A DNA stretch of 64,000 bases from Desmonostoc muscorum LEGE 12446 (GCF_015207005.2 NZ_JADEXS020000001.1:4092001-4156000); one strand, 5' to 3'; shown: positions 1 to 8,743, counted from the first letter of the stretch. The notes: generated by a model from the sequence alone, not told the origin. Made by a program: numbers and translations.

Positions 1-81
1 GTAGATTCTGAGTTTGATTTTGTTCATCCACTATTGCCTTTGCACACCAAGTTTTTATATTTTAGAATTCAAAAGACTATA

Positions 82-999
82 TCAAAGTTTGTACTGCCGA
101 TAAATTTGACTGGCGGCGCGATGCAATAGGGAGTGTCGCCAAACGAGGGATTTCATATCATCAGCATAACCGCCACCAATGACGCAGGCGACAGGATAAC
201 CAGCACTCATACAAGTACTTAAAACCTGCATTTCCCGACGGAAAATGCCAGTGTCTGTTAAGGCTAATTTTCCCAAGCGATCGCCTATATGAGGATCTAC
301 ACCTGCATCATAAAATACTATATCTGGCTTGACTTTAGATAATAAATCTGGTAAGTAATTCGCCAATGTTTGTAAATAAGCATCATCTTCCATTCCCACG
401 GCTAAAGGAACATCCAAATCGCTGTTTTGTTTGGTACCGGGGAAATTGACTTCGCAGTGCATGGAGAAGGTAAAAACACTCTCATCGTCTTGGAAGATAA
501 AAGCGGTGCCGTCTCCTTGATGAACGTCCAAATCTACAATGAGGATTTTTTGCACAAGTCCGAGTTTTTGTAAAACGCGACAGGCGATCGCTAAATCGTT
601 GAAAATACAAAAACCAGATCCATAACTGGGAAAAGCATGATGAGTCCCACCAGCCGTATTACAAGCTAAACCCTGACTCAGTGCCAACTTAGCAGTGAGT
701 ATTGTACCACCAACCGCTACACAGGTACGATTTGCCAGCGCTGGACTCCAAGGTAACCCAATGCGACGCTGTGCTTTGGGTTCTAGAGTTCCTTCACAAT
801 AAGCTTGAACGTAGTTTGGGGTGTGGACTAACTCGATCAATTCTGTCGGCGGACGTTCAGGTGTATAAAATTGTTCTTGATTTGCCACACCATCAGCTAA
901 TAGCAATTCGTAGAGTTGTCGGAATTTGGACATTGGGAAGCGATGTCCTTCAGGTAATGGTGCAACGTAATCTGGATGGTAAATAATTGGCAAGTCCAT
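82..999 (-). CDS. Histone deacetylase family protein (AcuC/HDAC-like)
   Basis: Zinc-dependent deacetylase of the arginase/deacetylase fold; bacterial members remove acetyl groups from proteins, polyamines or small amides, and the substrate here cannot be read. Numbered from the chosen start (305 aa), the active-site His pair lies in GGTHHAF (about 120-121), zinc ligands in DLDVHQGDG (D158, H160) and AGVDPH (D235), and a GGGY motif follows. The frame extends 20 codons upstream to 1059. I chose the ATG at 999 because MDLPIIYHPDYVAP is where family members usually begin and the extra 20 residues look unlike the family. Neither start has a clear Shine-Dalgarno. All catalytic residues are present, so it should be active. 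Confidence 0.85.
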   Translation of the reverse strand: MDLPIIYHPDYVAPLPEGHRFPMSKFRQLYELLLADGVANQEQFYTPERPPTELIELVHTPNYVQAYCEGTLEPKAQRRIGLPWSPALANRTCVAVGGTILTAKLALSQGLACNTAGGTHHAFPSYGSGFCIFNDLAIACRVLQKLGLVQKILIVDLDVHQGDGTAFIFQDDESVFTFSMHCEVNFPGTKQNSDLDVPLAVGMEDDAYLQTLANYLPDLLSKVKPDIVFYDAGVDPHIGDRLGKLALTDTGIFRREMQVLSTCMSAGYPVACVIGGGYADDMKSLVWRHSLLHRAASQIYRQYKL

Positions 1000-1141
1000 G
1001 TTATTAATTTTGAACCATAGTTTGGTGCCAAATATATCTAGAGATTGTCTGGTAATCATTCATCAGACTGTTTTTAGATGTTCGCATTCATGCAAAAGTT
1101 ATTTAGACTGGAACCAAACAGCACTTATGAAAATTGTCTAA

Positions 1142-1294
1142 CAACAGGGTAACAATAATCTACAAAATCCCAATCACTTAACTACCATCCCCCAATGGTG
1201 GACAAACCTTAATCGCCAAAAAATTATTTGGCAACAACGAATAATTAGCCAAGTCGAACAACTTGGCTGGAAACTCCGACAACTAACAAGGTAA
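1142..1294 (+). pseudogene. Unrecognised C-terminal gene fragment
   Basis: A 50-codon open stretch follows directly after an in-frame stop at 1139-1141, has no plausible start codon, and ends in TAA just before the MscS gene. It reads like a real protein tail (IPQWWTNLNRQK ... QVEQLGWKLRQLTR), rich in Trp, Gln and Arg. I do not recognise the family. It may be the remains of a gene lost upstream, or chance. Confidence 0.25.
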
Positions 1295-1348
1295 AATTTA
1301 GCCATAATCACAACAACACTGTTAACTATTTTAATCTCAAACTCAAAC

Positions 1349-2380
1349 TTGAAAATTGATATGATGCAATGGATTCCGCCGATCGCCTTTATTTTAGCTG
1401 GTTTACTGGCTGGAATAATTGCTGAAAAAGTTATCTTCAAAAAACTCGAAATATTCGTTAAAAATAAACGGATTGCCGGAGGAAATATTATATTTCACTC
1501 CCTGCATCGCATGACCTTTATTTGGTTTATGATTGGCGGTTTTTTTTGGGCGGTTCTCAGTTCTCCCCTGAGACCAGATATTGTCACTGTGCTGCAAAAA
1601 ATTCTCACCATCGCATTTTTGTATTCAGTGACTTTAGTTTTGGCCAGACTGACTGCTGGTTTTGTTAATTTATTTATTCAAAGGGCAGAAGGAGTTCCCA
1701 CTTCACTCGTTTCTAATCTTGCTAAGGCTACTGTTTTACTTTTGGGAACATTAATCTTATTACAAACTGTCGGTGTTGAAATTACGCCAATCGTCACGAC
1801 TTTAGGTATTGGTGGTCTAGCAGTTGGTTTGGCGCTTCAAGACACCCTAGCAAATTTATTTTCTGGTTTTTACTTAATTATTTCTAAGCAAGTTAGAACC
1901 GGAGACTATGTGAAATTAGATGCTGGACAGGAAGGCTATGTTACGGACATCACATGGCGCAATACGACAATTAAAGAAGTTTCCAATAACGTAGTAATTG
2001 TACCAAATTCTAAATTAGCATCGGCAATTTTCACTAACTATCATTTACCCGCCAAGGAAATAACTTTAACGATGAATGTCGGTGTCAGTTATGATAGTGA
2101 CTTGGAACAAGTTGAAAAAGTGACTGTGGAAGTTGCTAAAGAAGTTATGCAAGAAATTGCACCCAAGTTAATTGGAAATGAACCATATATCAGGTTTCAC
2201 ACTTTTGGGGATTTTAGTATAGATTTCACGCTATATATGCGAGTCAGTGAATTTTTTGACCAGCGCATTGGTAAACATATATTTATTAAAAAATTGCACA
2301 AACGCTATCAGGAAGCAGGGATTAGTATTCCCTTTCCCATCAGAGAAGTTTATGTGCAAAACAATAGCCAAGAAAATTAA
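1349..2380 (+). CDS. MscS-family mechanosensitive ion channel
   Basis: Small-conductance mechanosensitive channel in the cytoplasmic membrane, releasing osmolytes on hypo-osmotic shock. About four hydrophobic segments precede the pore-lining helix, seen as TTLGIGGLAVGLALQDTLAN (about 150-169) with the alternating Gly/Ala pattern of MscS TM3. Then follows the beta domain signature (VRTGDYVKL ... GYVTDITWRNTTI ... VIVPNSKL) and an alpha/beta C-terminus. At 343 aa it is close to E. coli MscS plus one extra N-terminal membrane segment. The frame opens with TTG at 1349; ATG codons at 1361 and 1364 are equally possible starts. Stands alone between convergent and divergent neighbours. Confidence 0.9.
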   Translation: MKIDMMQWIPPIAFILAGLLAGIIAEKVIFKKLEIFVKNKRIAGGNIIFHSLHRMTFIWFMIGGFFWAVLSSPLRPDIVTVLQKILTIAFLYSVTLVLARLTAGFVNLFIQRAEGVPTSLVSNLAKATVLLLGTLILLQTVGVEITPIVTTLGIGGLAVGLALQDTLANLFSGFYLIISKQVRTGDYVKLDAGQEGYVTDITWRNTTIKEVSNNVVIVPNSKLASAIFTNYHLPAKEITLTMNVGVSYDSDLEQVEKVTVEVAKEVMQEIAPKLIGNEPYIRFHTFGDFSIDFTLYMRVSEFFDQRIGKHIFIKKLHKRYQEAGISIPFPIREVYVQNNSQEN

Positions 2381-2442
2381 GCTATGGAACAAATAATGGT
2401 TGTCACATGGTGGAATGTGGCAACCATTATTTGCTTTTGAAG

Positions 2443-3222
2443 TTAGATTGCTAACGCTCGCTTTTCTAATGGTAGTTGAAAGCGATCGCCTGGTGTTGGT
2501 TCAATCACCCGCGTCGAAAGATTGTTTTTCTCTAATAGCGAACGAAATTCCGCAGCACTTCCTTTAGTCTGAATCAATTTCATGAGCAATCCCTCAAATA
2601 TCACATCACCACCAGCCGCTGTGGGTAATATTACTTGAGGCTGTAACGATTTTACTACCTCTAAAGCACTATTTTTTCCTTTAATAATCGGCCCTAGCAA
2701 AGGTAATGTCATGTCAATAAACGGTGTAATCGCTACATCGATGGGTGCAGCTTGCTTAACTTCTGGAGAATGATATCCGTGAGGTTCGTAGTATAAAGTT
2801 AAACTACTTTTCAATTCTCTGATGAGATAACTATTTTCCACGAGAGTGGGGCCAATGGGCGAACCAGGAAAAGCCTCGATTTCAATTTGATTATCTAAAG
2901 TAAAAGTCTCACCGTGAGCGAGAGTGGTCACCTGGGTGTAACCTAATTGCTGTACTACCTTAGCTGCATTGGGAGAAGCTACAACCTTGATATTATGGTC
3001 TAGCTGCTTGAGTGTTGGTGGGTGAGCATGGTCTTCTAAACCCTGAGATAGCAGAATTAAATCAATGTTCTCAGGTATTGGGCGCTCTTGCGATCGCCAC
3101 CCCTTAAATAACCACTCCAAATTACTGAAAATTAACGAACCAACTAGCCAAGGGTCGATTAGTATCCGTTTCCCGCCGATTTCCAGCAGCCAACTATTGC
3201 TGTCGAACCAAGTTAAAAACAT
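2443..3222 (-). CDS. MBL-fold protein with altered metal motif
   Basis: Metallo-beta-lactamase-fold protein of the UlaG-like group, 259 aa, starting MFLTWFDSNSWLLEIGGKRI. The first strands and the LIDPW segment are typical. The usual HxHxDH metal motif reads SQGLEDHAH here (residues 59-67): the first two His are replaced by Gln60 and Leu62 while Asp64, His65 and His67 remain. Plant and cyanobacterial homologues I recall carry the same kind of variant, so this is probably a subfamily trait and not decay. The other conserved parts (GSPIGPTLVENSY, YYEPHGYH) are intact. Substrate unknown; either a one-metal enzyme or a non-hydrolytic binding protein. Confidence 0.75.
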   Translation of the reverse strand: MFLTWFDSNSWLLEIGGKRILIDPWLVGSLIFSNLEWLFKGWRSQERPIPENIDLILLSQGLEDHAHPPTLKQLDHNIKVVASPNAAKVVQQLGYTQVTTLAHGETFTLDNQIEIEAFPGSPIGPTLVENSYLIRELKSSLTLYYEPHGYHSPEVKQAAPIDVAITPFIDMTLPLLGPIIKGKNSALEVVKSLQPQVILPTAAGGDVIFEGLLMKLIQTKGSAAEFRSLLEKNNLSTRVIEPTPGDRFQLPLEKRALAI

Positions 3223-3363
3223 AAAATTTTGTAAAGATAACGCCTATCTTTATTATCAATGGTGTCAGCTTTCTTGTAGGCACTCCCAAAAAATCACTTC
3301 AAACCGCATATTTTTACCTCATTTACCTCCCTCACTTTTCACGTCATATGGAAAAACCAACGC

Positions 3364-3612
3364 GAAACCTAACCCCCTAGCCCCCTTCCCTAGTAGGGAA
3401 GGGGGAAAATTCAAAGCTTCTCCCTTGTAGGCTACGGTGTACACACAAGTCGAATTACCCCCCTTAATCCCCCCGATGTATTGGGGGAAATAAGAGAATC
3501 TCGTTCCCTCCCCAATACATAGGGGGAGGGTTAGGGTGGGGTAATTCGAGGACTGGTAGTGATATTCGATAACTTGTGTCTACACGGTAGCCCTTGTAGG
3601 GGAGAGGTTTTC
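3364..3612. repeat. GC-rich palindromic repeat, interrupted by a younger MITE
   Basis: C/G-rich inverted repeat of a type common between cyanobacterial genes. The outer arms are GAAACCTAACCCCC and GGGGAGAGGTTT, and an inner stem CCCCCTTCCCTA/TAGGGAAGGGGG lies near 3380-3405. It fills most of the 434-bp gap between the MBL and SDR genes. It is split at CCCTTGTAGG by the insertion at 3432-3590; removing that insertion restores a continuous repeat. Confidence 0.6.
3432..3590. mobile_element. 159-bp MITE with 10-bp target duplication
   Basis: Non-coding element with 19-bp terminal inverted repeats: CTACGGTGTACACACAAGT at 3432-3450, and the reverse complement of CTACCGTGTAGACACAAGT at 3572-3590 (17/19 matches). 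It is flanked by the perfect 10-bp direct repeat CCCTTGTAGG (3422-3431 and 3591-3600). Inside lies a second inverted repeat (CGAATTACCCC ... GGGGTAATTCG, CCGATGTATTGGGGG / CCCCAATACATAGGGGG). A 10-bp duplication fits an IS4-like transposase acting in trans, but none is encoded here. Confidence 0.75.
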
Positions 3613-3656
3613 CAGATGCTGTGAAAAGTTAGATTTACCTGCAATCTGCTGTAAAA

Positions 3657-4445
3657 CTAATGTTGAATAGTTAAACCACCATCTAAAACTAGTGAATGCC
3701 CAATCATAAAACTAGCTGAATCTGAACATAACCATAATACTGCTTGAGCAATTTCTTCCGGTGTACCTAATCGTTTTATGGGATATTGATTGCCATAAGA
3801 TTTTATTGTTTCCTCACTTAAAGCTGACATGACCATAGGAGTTACAATAGTTCCTGGGCAAACAGCATTAATTCTAATACCATCCTTAGCGTATTGTGCA
3901 GCTAAAGATTTCGTAAGTCCTAAAACGGCGTGTTTGCTAGTACAATAGAAATGAATATTATGTTGTGGTTTATTTTCTTGCTCATTAGTTAAATTAGCAG
4001 CAATTAATCCTCTAATAGAAGCATTATTTACAATAGCACCACCACCATTTTTAAGCATTTCCGGAATTTGATGTTTCATGCATAGCCAAACTCCTTTTAA
4101 ATTAGTATTAATAACTTGATTCCAATTCTCTTCAGAATCATCTATATTGACTTTGAGAATTCCAGGAGTTCCAGCATTATTAAAAGCATAATCTAAACGA
4201 CCAAAAGTTTTAATTGTTTGGCTAATTAAATTTTTAACTTCTGTTTCTTGAGTAATATCTGTTGGGATAAAAATACTTTGACTACCAGCTTTTTCAATTA
4301 AATTAACAGTCTCTTCACCTTCTTTAATTTTCCTGCCAGCAATCACTACTTTTGCCCCTAACTCAGCAAAAGCTAATGCTGTAGCTTTGCCAATACCAGA
4401 ATTACCTCCTGTAATCAGAACAACTTTATCAGTAAATTGTTTCAT
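3657..4445 (-). CDS. SDR-family NAD(P)-dependent oxidoreductase
   Basis: Classical short-chain dehydrogenase/reductase, 262 aa, a typical length. Visible motifs: cofactor-binding TGGNSGIG (12-19), structural NNAG (89-92), Asn115, and the catalytic Ser143, Tyr167 and Lys171 in YCTSK; PG near 190 follows. It should be a cytosolic NAD(P)H-dependent oxidoreductase for an unknown alcohol or ketone. It is one of the more AT-rich genes of the window and stands alone, with an IS-transposase remnant immediately upstream, so horizontal acquisition is possible but not shown. Confidence 0.88.
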   Translation of the reverse strand: MKQFTDKVVLITGGNSGIGKATALAFAELGAKVVIAGRKIKEGEETVNLIEKAGSQSIFIPTDITQETEVKNLISQTIKTFGRLDYAFNNAGTPGILKVNIDDSEENWNQVINTNLKGVWLCMKHQIPEMLKNGGGAIVNNASIRGLIAANLTNEQENKPQHNIHFYCTSKHAVLGLTKSLAAQYAKDGIRINAVCPGTIVTPMVMSALSEETIKSYGNQYPIKRLGTPEEIAQAVLWLCSDSASFMIGHSLVLDGGLTIQH

Positions 4446-4468
4446 AATTAAATACTTTTAATATTATT

Positions 4469-4651
4469 CAGAATTTAGTTCAATTATGTAGATTTTACAT
4501 ACCTGCAATTTTAGCAGTGATTGGTACACCTACCCAACCTCCCAAAACTCCTGGAAAATCTTCTGGTTGGAAAACAGGCCAGCCCCGCGAAAGTAGAATT
4601 CGCACAATTGGTGGTATTCAAGGCGATTTGACAAAGAAAGACCAACTGTAA
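4469..4651 (+). pseudogene. C-terminal remnant of an IS transposase (IS701-like)
   Basis: An open stretch without start codon reads PAILAVIGTPTQPPKTPGK followed by SSGWKTGQPRE and ends DLTKKDQL-stop. The pattern of prolines followed by GKS-GW-G is the hallmark tail of cyanobacterial DDE transposases of the IS701-like type. Only about 60 codons survive, adjacent to the 5' end of the SDR gene. No terminal inverted repeats could be assigned. The identity rests on this tail alone. Confidence 0.45.
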
Positions 4652-4661
4652 TACTTTATCA

Positions 4662-4868
4662 AACAGAATTCAGGAGTCAGGAGTCAGAATTCAGAATAAA
4701 TTCTGTGCGACTGGCGGATAGCGCAGCGTTAGCGACGCAGGAGCGTCTGAATAATCGGCGTTTTTGCACCCCCACCAAATCTACGATTTGGCGGTCAACA
4801 AGACAGTCGCGGGTCTGAATCCCCGACTGATTGATTCTGAATTCTGAATTCTGAATTCTGTATTCTTC
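4662..4868. repeat. GAATTC-rich interspersed repeat with long inverted arms
   Basis: Arms made of repeats of AGGAGTCAGAATTCAGAAT on the left and GATTCTGAATTCTGAATTC on the right enclose about 130 bp that itself contains palindromes (GCGCAGCGTTAGCGACGC region, CAAATCTACGATTTGG). The same arm sequence recurs near 9821, 33147, 35341, 35590, 47303, 51138, 59792 and 63364. No open frame. Confidence 0.6.
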
Positions 4869-4998
4869 TTCAATGTCCCGTTCTTAGACTGAAACTGATA
4901 TGGTTTCCTGGTTTTGAAAAGTTTACCAAGGTATTTATAAATTTAAACTATTAGCAATAATTTGTCTGACTGGTGTTGCTCAGTGATACGGTTACATA

Positions 4999-5094
4999 TA
5001 TAGCGATTTTCATTTGAATGAGTTACACAGTAGGGGCGCACAGCTGTGCGCCCCTACGAATTGTCTTTACTCCATGCAATTGCAAACCGCTATA
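4999..5094. repeat. 96-bp palindromic MITE-like element, copy A
   Basis: Imperfect 96-bp palindrome bounded by TATAGCG and CGCTATA, with a perfect 28-bp palindrome core at 5030-5057 (arms GTAGGGGCGCACAG / CTGTGCGCCCCTAC). Same family as the elements at 37601, 56911 and 63451 and partial copies at 59140 and 61443. It lies just upstream of the VOC gene, where its hairpin could affect that gene's transcript. Confidence 0.65.
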
Positions 5095-5147
5095 TTGAGC
5101 TATATCTTTTAACAACTTGCTCCAAGTCTATACAAGGAGTTATTATC

Positions 5148-5582
5148 ATGTCCGATCTTGGTTTCACTCATATTGCACTTGCAGTTAGTGATGTCGATGC
5201 AAGTATCGCATTTTATACAAAATATGCCCAAATGACGGTTGTACATCGTCGTAGCGATCGCACGATTCAATCAGATGTTGCTTGGATTAGCGATCTTACC
5301 AGACCTTTTGTGATTGTCCTCATTCAATCAACTCAAGTAGAAGGCGTACTGTTACCACACTCCCATCTTGGAGTAGCTTATCAGAATCAGGAGGAAGTCG
5401 ATCGCCTGTGCAATGAGGCACGCACAGAGGGCGTACTGCTGGCTGGGCCAAATGACTGGGGTCCTCCAGTTGGTTACTGGGCTTATCTTCGAGACCCAGA
5501 TGGTCATACGCTGGAAATTTCTTATGGTCAACAAATTATTTTTACAGTTAAAGACGCGATTAATCGCGTCTCTACAAGTTAA
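5148..5582 (+). CDS. VOC-family (glyoxalase/bleomycin resistance fold) protein
   Basis: Single-domain vicinal-oxygen-chelate protein of 144 aa. It begins MSDLGFTHIALAVSDVDASI with the first metal-type His at 8, and ends with the typical YLRDPDGHTLEI segment carrying the Glu ligand. Start chosen at 5148 because AAGGAG sits 9 bases upstream at 5133-5138; the frame continues upstream without good signals. Members are metal-dependent lyases, dioxygenases or resistance proteins; the substrate is unknown. The last 11 residues (VKDAINRVSTS) are encoded by an interspersed palindrome, AGACGCGATTAATCGCGTCT at 5552-5571, so the natural C-terminus has been replaced or extended. Confidence 0.82.
   Translation: MSDLGFTHIALAVSDVDASIAFYTKYAQMTVVHRRSDRTIQSDVAWISDLTRPFVIVLIQSTQVEGVLLPHSHLGVAYQNQEEVDRLCNEARTEGVLLAGPNDWGPPVGYWAYLRDPDGHTLEISYGQQIIFTVKDAINRVSTS
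5552..5571. repeat. 20-bp palindromic repeat inside the end of the VOC gene
   Basis: AGACGCGATTAATCGCGTCT followed by CTAC. The same unit is found at 11323-11342 (one change) and 36467-36486, and in a degenerate form at 63424-63444. Here it supplies the last codons of the VOC reading frame. Confidence 0.7.
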
Positions 5583-5591
5583 TTAAATGTA

Positions 5592-7304
5592 TTACCTGTT
5601 ACCCGGAGTACGTCCACCTTCGTCGTTACTACCACCGTGGGGACGAGAATTACCAGGGTCACAGCCCTCAGCACCATTACCAATACCTTGGTTGCAATGG
5701 CGACGCACTCCCTCCCGTTGCGTTGGAGTTTCAGCACCTTCTTCAACTGCAACTTGCTGCTGTTGTTGTCCAACAACGTACTGTGAAGATATATTTGCTA
5801 CCTGTCCAGTACTATACAGTGCTTGATATAGCAAAGCAGACACCTCAGACCTAGTTGCGACCCGTTCAACATTCAGCAAATTCACGTTGGGATAGTTGAC
5901 AACTATACCGCGTTGTGTGAGAGCAGCAATCAGACTGCGATGTTCACGACGAATATTAGTTGCATCGCTGTAAACAGATAAAATCGTATCCGTGGAACCG
6001 CTGGCTTGATAATTTAATCCCCGTGCTAAGGCTACCAGAATGTCGAGGCGAGAAAGGCTTTGATTGGGGTTGAAATCTTTACCAATAACGGCGTTTAAAA
6101 AGCCCATTTGGTAAACATCCCTGATGGCATTGTAACCCCAATATCGAGTTGAGACATCCTTAAAAGCGATCGCTTGGCGAATTTTGCCCTTTGTGAACGC
6201 TTTCCGCAGCATTGCTGCAAATTGGGCACGAGTTACTGGTGCATCGGGGCGGAAAGTTCCATCAGGGAAACCTTCAAGAATTTCCATTGCTGCTAATTCG
6301 CCAATAAAATCTTTAGCCCAGTAGTCTGTGGAAACATCAGAAAATCCAACTTGGAGAGTGCGAGATACTCCAACTTGGCGATAATTCATTAGCAGTTGGC
6401 TAATATCATAGCTAGAGTTATCGCTGACTTCAGTGACCTGCACCAAACTACCAGGAGTAGCTTGCAAAACCTCTGCCAAATCAGAACTAAAGACGCTAAA
6501 GGAGGACTGGCGCACTAAAGCGAATTCACCTTGGGTAAAAGATACAGGGTAAACACTAGTTGCTGGAACTTTTGACAGACTTTCTACTTGGAACTGACTA
6601 GCTTGGAAGGTTTGAGAACCGCTGAGAAAATTAACCTTTTGGTTGCTGACTTGGGTGAAGTAGTCGTAAGTGGTGGTACTTGCATCAATACCACCGTCTT
6701 GGTCAGCATCAATACCATAAACAGTGCGAATGACTTGATATTCTGTTGGTTTAGCCGACAAAATCAGGTTAACTGCGGTGTTTGCCGATAAACATTCAAA
6801 TTCGCTGTAACCAATAAAGCGGTTTTGCAGATCGTATAATCGGACAACAATGCGATCGCTAGCTTTTAACCCTTTAACAAATTTTGCTTTTTGCTTAATC
6901 TTGTACTTGTAATCACCCAAAAACCGCTCTTTTAAATAGTTCTTGTTATGTTTACTTTTAACAGAAACGCGGGCAATTACTTCTGACAAATTACCAGATG
7001 GTTCCCAAATTGCCAGACTAAAACCTGTTTTTTGTCCTTTGACTGAAACACTACTAGTATTTACTTGAGTGCGGCTTTCTGTGGTTACAGTTTGCCGTTG
7101 GATAGTAGTAGTACTACTCCTTGTTTCTACTTCATTATCGGCTAAAATTTGTTGCTCAGTAGAATTATCAGGTTTTTGGGCGACGATGGTAGAAAACCCT
7201 GAAGCTGCGTAAGCAGAAACTATTGGCGAAAACATTGCCGCAGAGGTTGCAGCAAGAACAAATTTGCTCAAATGAACAAAGTTACTTTGATTTGTGTATT
7301 TCAT
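5592..7304 (-). CDS. SLH-domain envelope protein
   Basis: 570 aa. An N-terminal hydrophobic stretch ending SPIVSAYA (about 12-33) looks like a signal peptide. A Ser/Thr-rich linker follows, then a central unknown domain (about 90-300) with an acidic DADQDGGIDA loop (199-208). Three SLH repeats follow: FSDVSTDYWA ... FPDGTFRPDAPVTRAQFA (320-370), FKDVSTRYWG (381-430) and a weaker one at 445-495. SLH domains normally tether proteins to peptidoglycan-linked polymers, so this is an envelope protein. The C-terminal tail from about 537 (GIGNGAEGCDPGNSRPHGGS ... GGRTPG) is a Gly/Asn/Pro-rich extension separate from the SLH part. Monocistronic, divergent from the hydrolase at 7668. Confidence 0.82.
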   Translation of the reverse strand: MKYTNQSNFVHLSKFVLAATSAAMFSPIVSAYAASGFSTIVAQKPDNSTEQQILADNEVETRSSTTTIQRQTVTTESRTQVNTSSVSVKGQKTGFSLAIWEPSGNLSEVIARVSVKSKHNKNYLKERFLGDYKYKIKQKAKFVKGLKASDRIVVRLYDLQNRFIGYSEFECLSANTAVNLILSAKPTEYQVIRTVYGIDADQDGGIDASTTTYDYFTQVSNQKVNFLSGSQTFQASQFQVESLSKVPATSVYPVSFTQGEFALVRQSSFSVFSSDLAEVLQATPGSLVQVTEVSDNSSYDISQLLMNYRQVGVSRTLQVGFSDVSTDYWAKDFIGELAAMEILEGFPDGTFRPDAPVTRAQFAAMLRKAFTKGKIRQAIAFKDVSTRYWGYNAIRDVYQMGFLNAVIGKDFNPNQSLSRLDILVALARGLNYQASGSTDTILSVYSDATNIRREHRSLIAALTQRGIVVNYPNVNLLNVERVATRSEVSALLYQALYSTGQVANISSQYVVGQQQQQVAVEEGAETPTQREGVRRHCNQGIGNGAEGCDPGNSRPHGGSNDEGGRTPGNR

Positions 7305-7667
7305 CTCACACTACCATTCGTCTAAAAGGTTAAAGGGGTATTTGGTATCCCTAACTTATTAATCCCTGGTAATAGATGAAACTAACATCTAAAATTATTC
7401 ATCTAGGAATCCGCTTTTATTTGCAAGAATTGACTTGGTTTAGCAAGCCCTAAATAGAAGCGCACAGGACGCAGCAAAAAGTCTGACCGGAGGTTTCCCA
7501 CCATCAGAACTTCTCAAGGCAGAAGGCACAGAAAAATCAGAGTTCCAGAGAGTTATTTTTGAATTTACAATCCAAAATTTAAAATCTAAAATCTAAAATT
7601 CGCTGAGGTGCAAGATCTGATGCCAGAGAACATTACTATATTGAAGAGTACTTTATAAATCTTCATA
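7305..7667. other. Intergenic region with short AT-rich repeats
   Basis: 363 bp between two divergent genes, which must hold both promoters; I cannot place them with confidence. Around 7562-7600 there is a run of AAAATCT/AAAATTT heptamers. Around 7473-7500 a fragment AAGTCTGACCGGAGGTTTCC matches a sequence also present at 42364-42381. No gene seen. Confidence 0.4.
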
Positions 7668-8561
7668 ATGACTGAAACTACACAGCAGCTAACAACAACT
7701 ACCACCATTAAAAAATTCTTTTGGACTTGGCAGGGCCATAAAATTCAGTATACCGTCATGGGTACAGGACGCCCTCTGGTACTAGTTCATGGTTTTGGTG
7801 CTTCCATTGGACACTGGCGGAAAAATATCCCAGTTTTAGCAAATGCCGGCTACCAAGTTTTTGCTTTGGATCTTTTGGGTTTTGGTGGTTCCGATAAAGC
7901 AGCCATTGATTACAGTGTGGAAGTTTGGGTGGAATTGCTGAAAGATTTTTGCACAGCACACATCCAGGAACCCGCTGTATTTATTGGCAACTCCATCGGC
8001 GCACTTTTGAGCTTGATAGTATTGGTAGAACATCCAGAAATTGCTGCTGGCGGTGTTTTAATTAACTCTGCGGGTGGTTTGAGTCATCGTCCCCACGAAT
8101 TGAATCCGCCGCTACGCATTGTGATGGCAGCTTTTAATCGGGTTGTGCGATCGCCAATTACAGGCAAATTTGTTTACAATCGTATCCGCCAAAAAGCCCA
8201 AATTCGTCGTACTCTTTACCAAGTTTACCGCGATCGCCAAGCCGTCACCGATGAATTAGTCGATTTACTTTATACTCCTTCTTGCGATCCAGGAGCGCAA
8301 CAAGTTTTCGCCTCCATTCTCACCGCCCCCCCTGGCCCAAGTCCAGAGGAACTATTGCCCAAAGTAGAACGTCCTCTATTGGTAATTTGGGGTGCCGATG
8401 ATCCCTGGACACCAATTACTGGGGCAAAGATTTACGAAAAGGCACGTGAGAAGGGCAAAAACATCAAAATAGTGCCCATTCCCAATGCCGGTCATTGTCC
8501 CCACGATGAAGTTCCAGACATTGTTAACGCCCAAATTGCCCAGTGGTTAGGGCAAATTTAA
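7668..8561 (+). CDS. Alpha/beta-fold hydrolase
   Basis: 297-aa cytosolic alpha/beta hydrolase. The oxyanion motif LVHGFGASIGHW (39-50) is followed by the nucleophile elbow GNSIGA with Ser109. The acid lies in WGADDPW and the catalytic His in IPNAGHCPHDE near 277. HGFGAS-HWRKN and the overall layout resemble the pheophytinase/chlorophyll dephytylase branch found in cyanobacteria and plants, so a role in chlorophyll phytol removal is possible; this is inference from resemblance only. No partner gene; a Ser/Thr kinase follows 180 bp later on the same strand. Confidence 0.85.
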   Translation: MTETTQQLTTTTTIKKFFWTWQGHKIQYTVMGTGRPLVLVHGFGASIGHWRKNIPVLANAGYQVFALDLLGFGGSDKAAIDYSVEVWVELLKDFCTAHIQEPAVFIGNSIGALLSLIVLVEHPEIAAGGVLINSAGGLSHRPHELNPPLRIVMAAFNRVVRSPITGKFVYNRIRQKAQIRRTLYQVYRDRQAVTDELVDLLYTPSCDPGAQQVFASILTAPPGPSPEELLPKVERPLLVIWGADDPWTPITGAKIYEKAREKGKNIKIVPIPNAGHCPHDEVPDIVNAQIAQWLGQI

Positions 8562-8743
8562 CAATTTCGCGCATCAACAAGCCAGTACCTTGGCAACTTT
8601 CCCAAAGTTGAAGTACCTGGCATCATCAAGATAAGGGCATCAGTTTGTGTTTATGCGCTTTGGGGCGAGTAGGGTAAAAATGCGGTTAACAATCTGGGTG
8701 AGTCGCTCTTAATTTTGAATTACACCTTGACAAAATCAAACTC

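Noticed and set aside
5046..5147. Longer N-terminus for the VOC protein
   Set aside because: It would translate half of the palindromic element copy A; the ATG at 5148 has AAGGAG in place.
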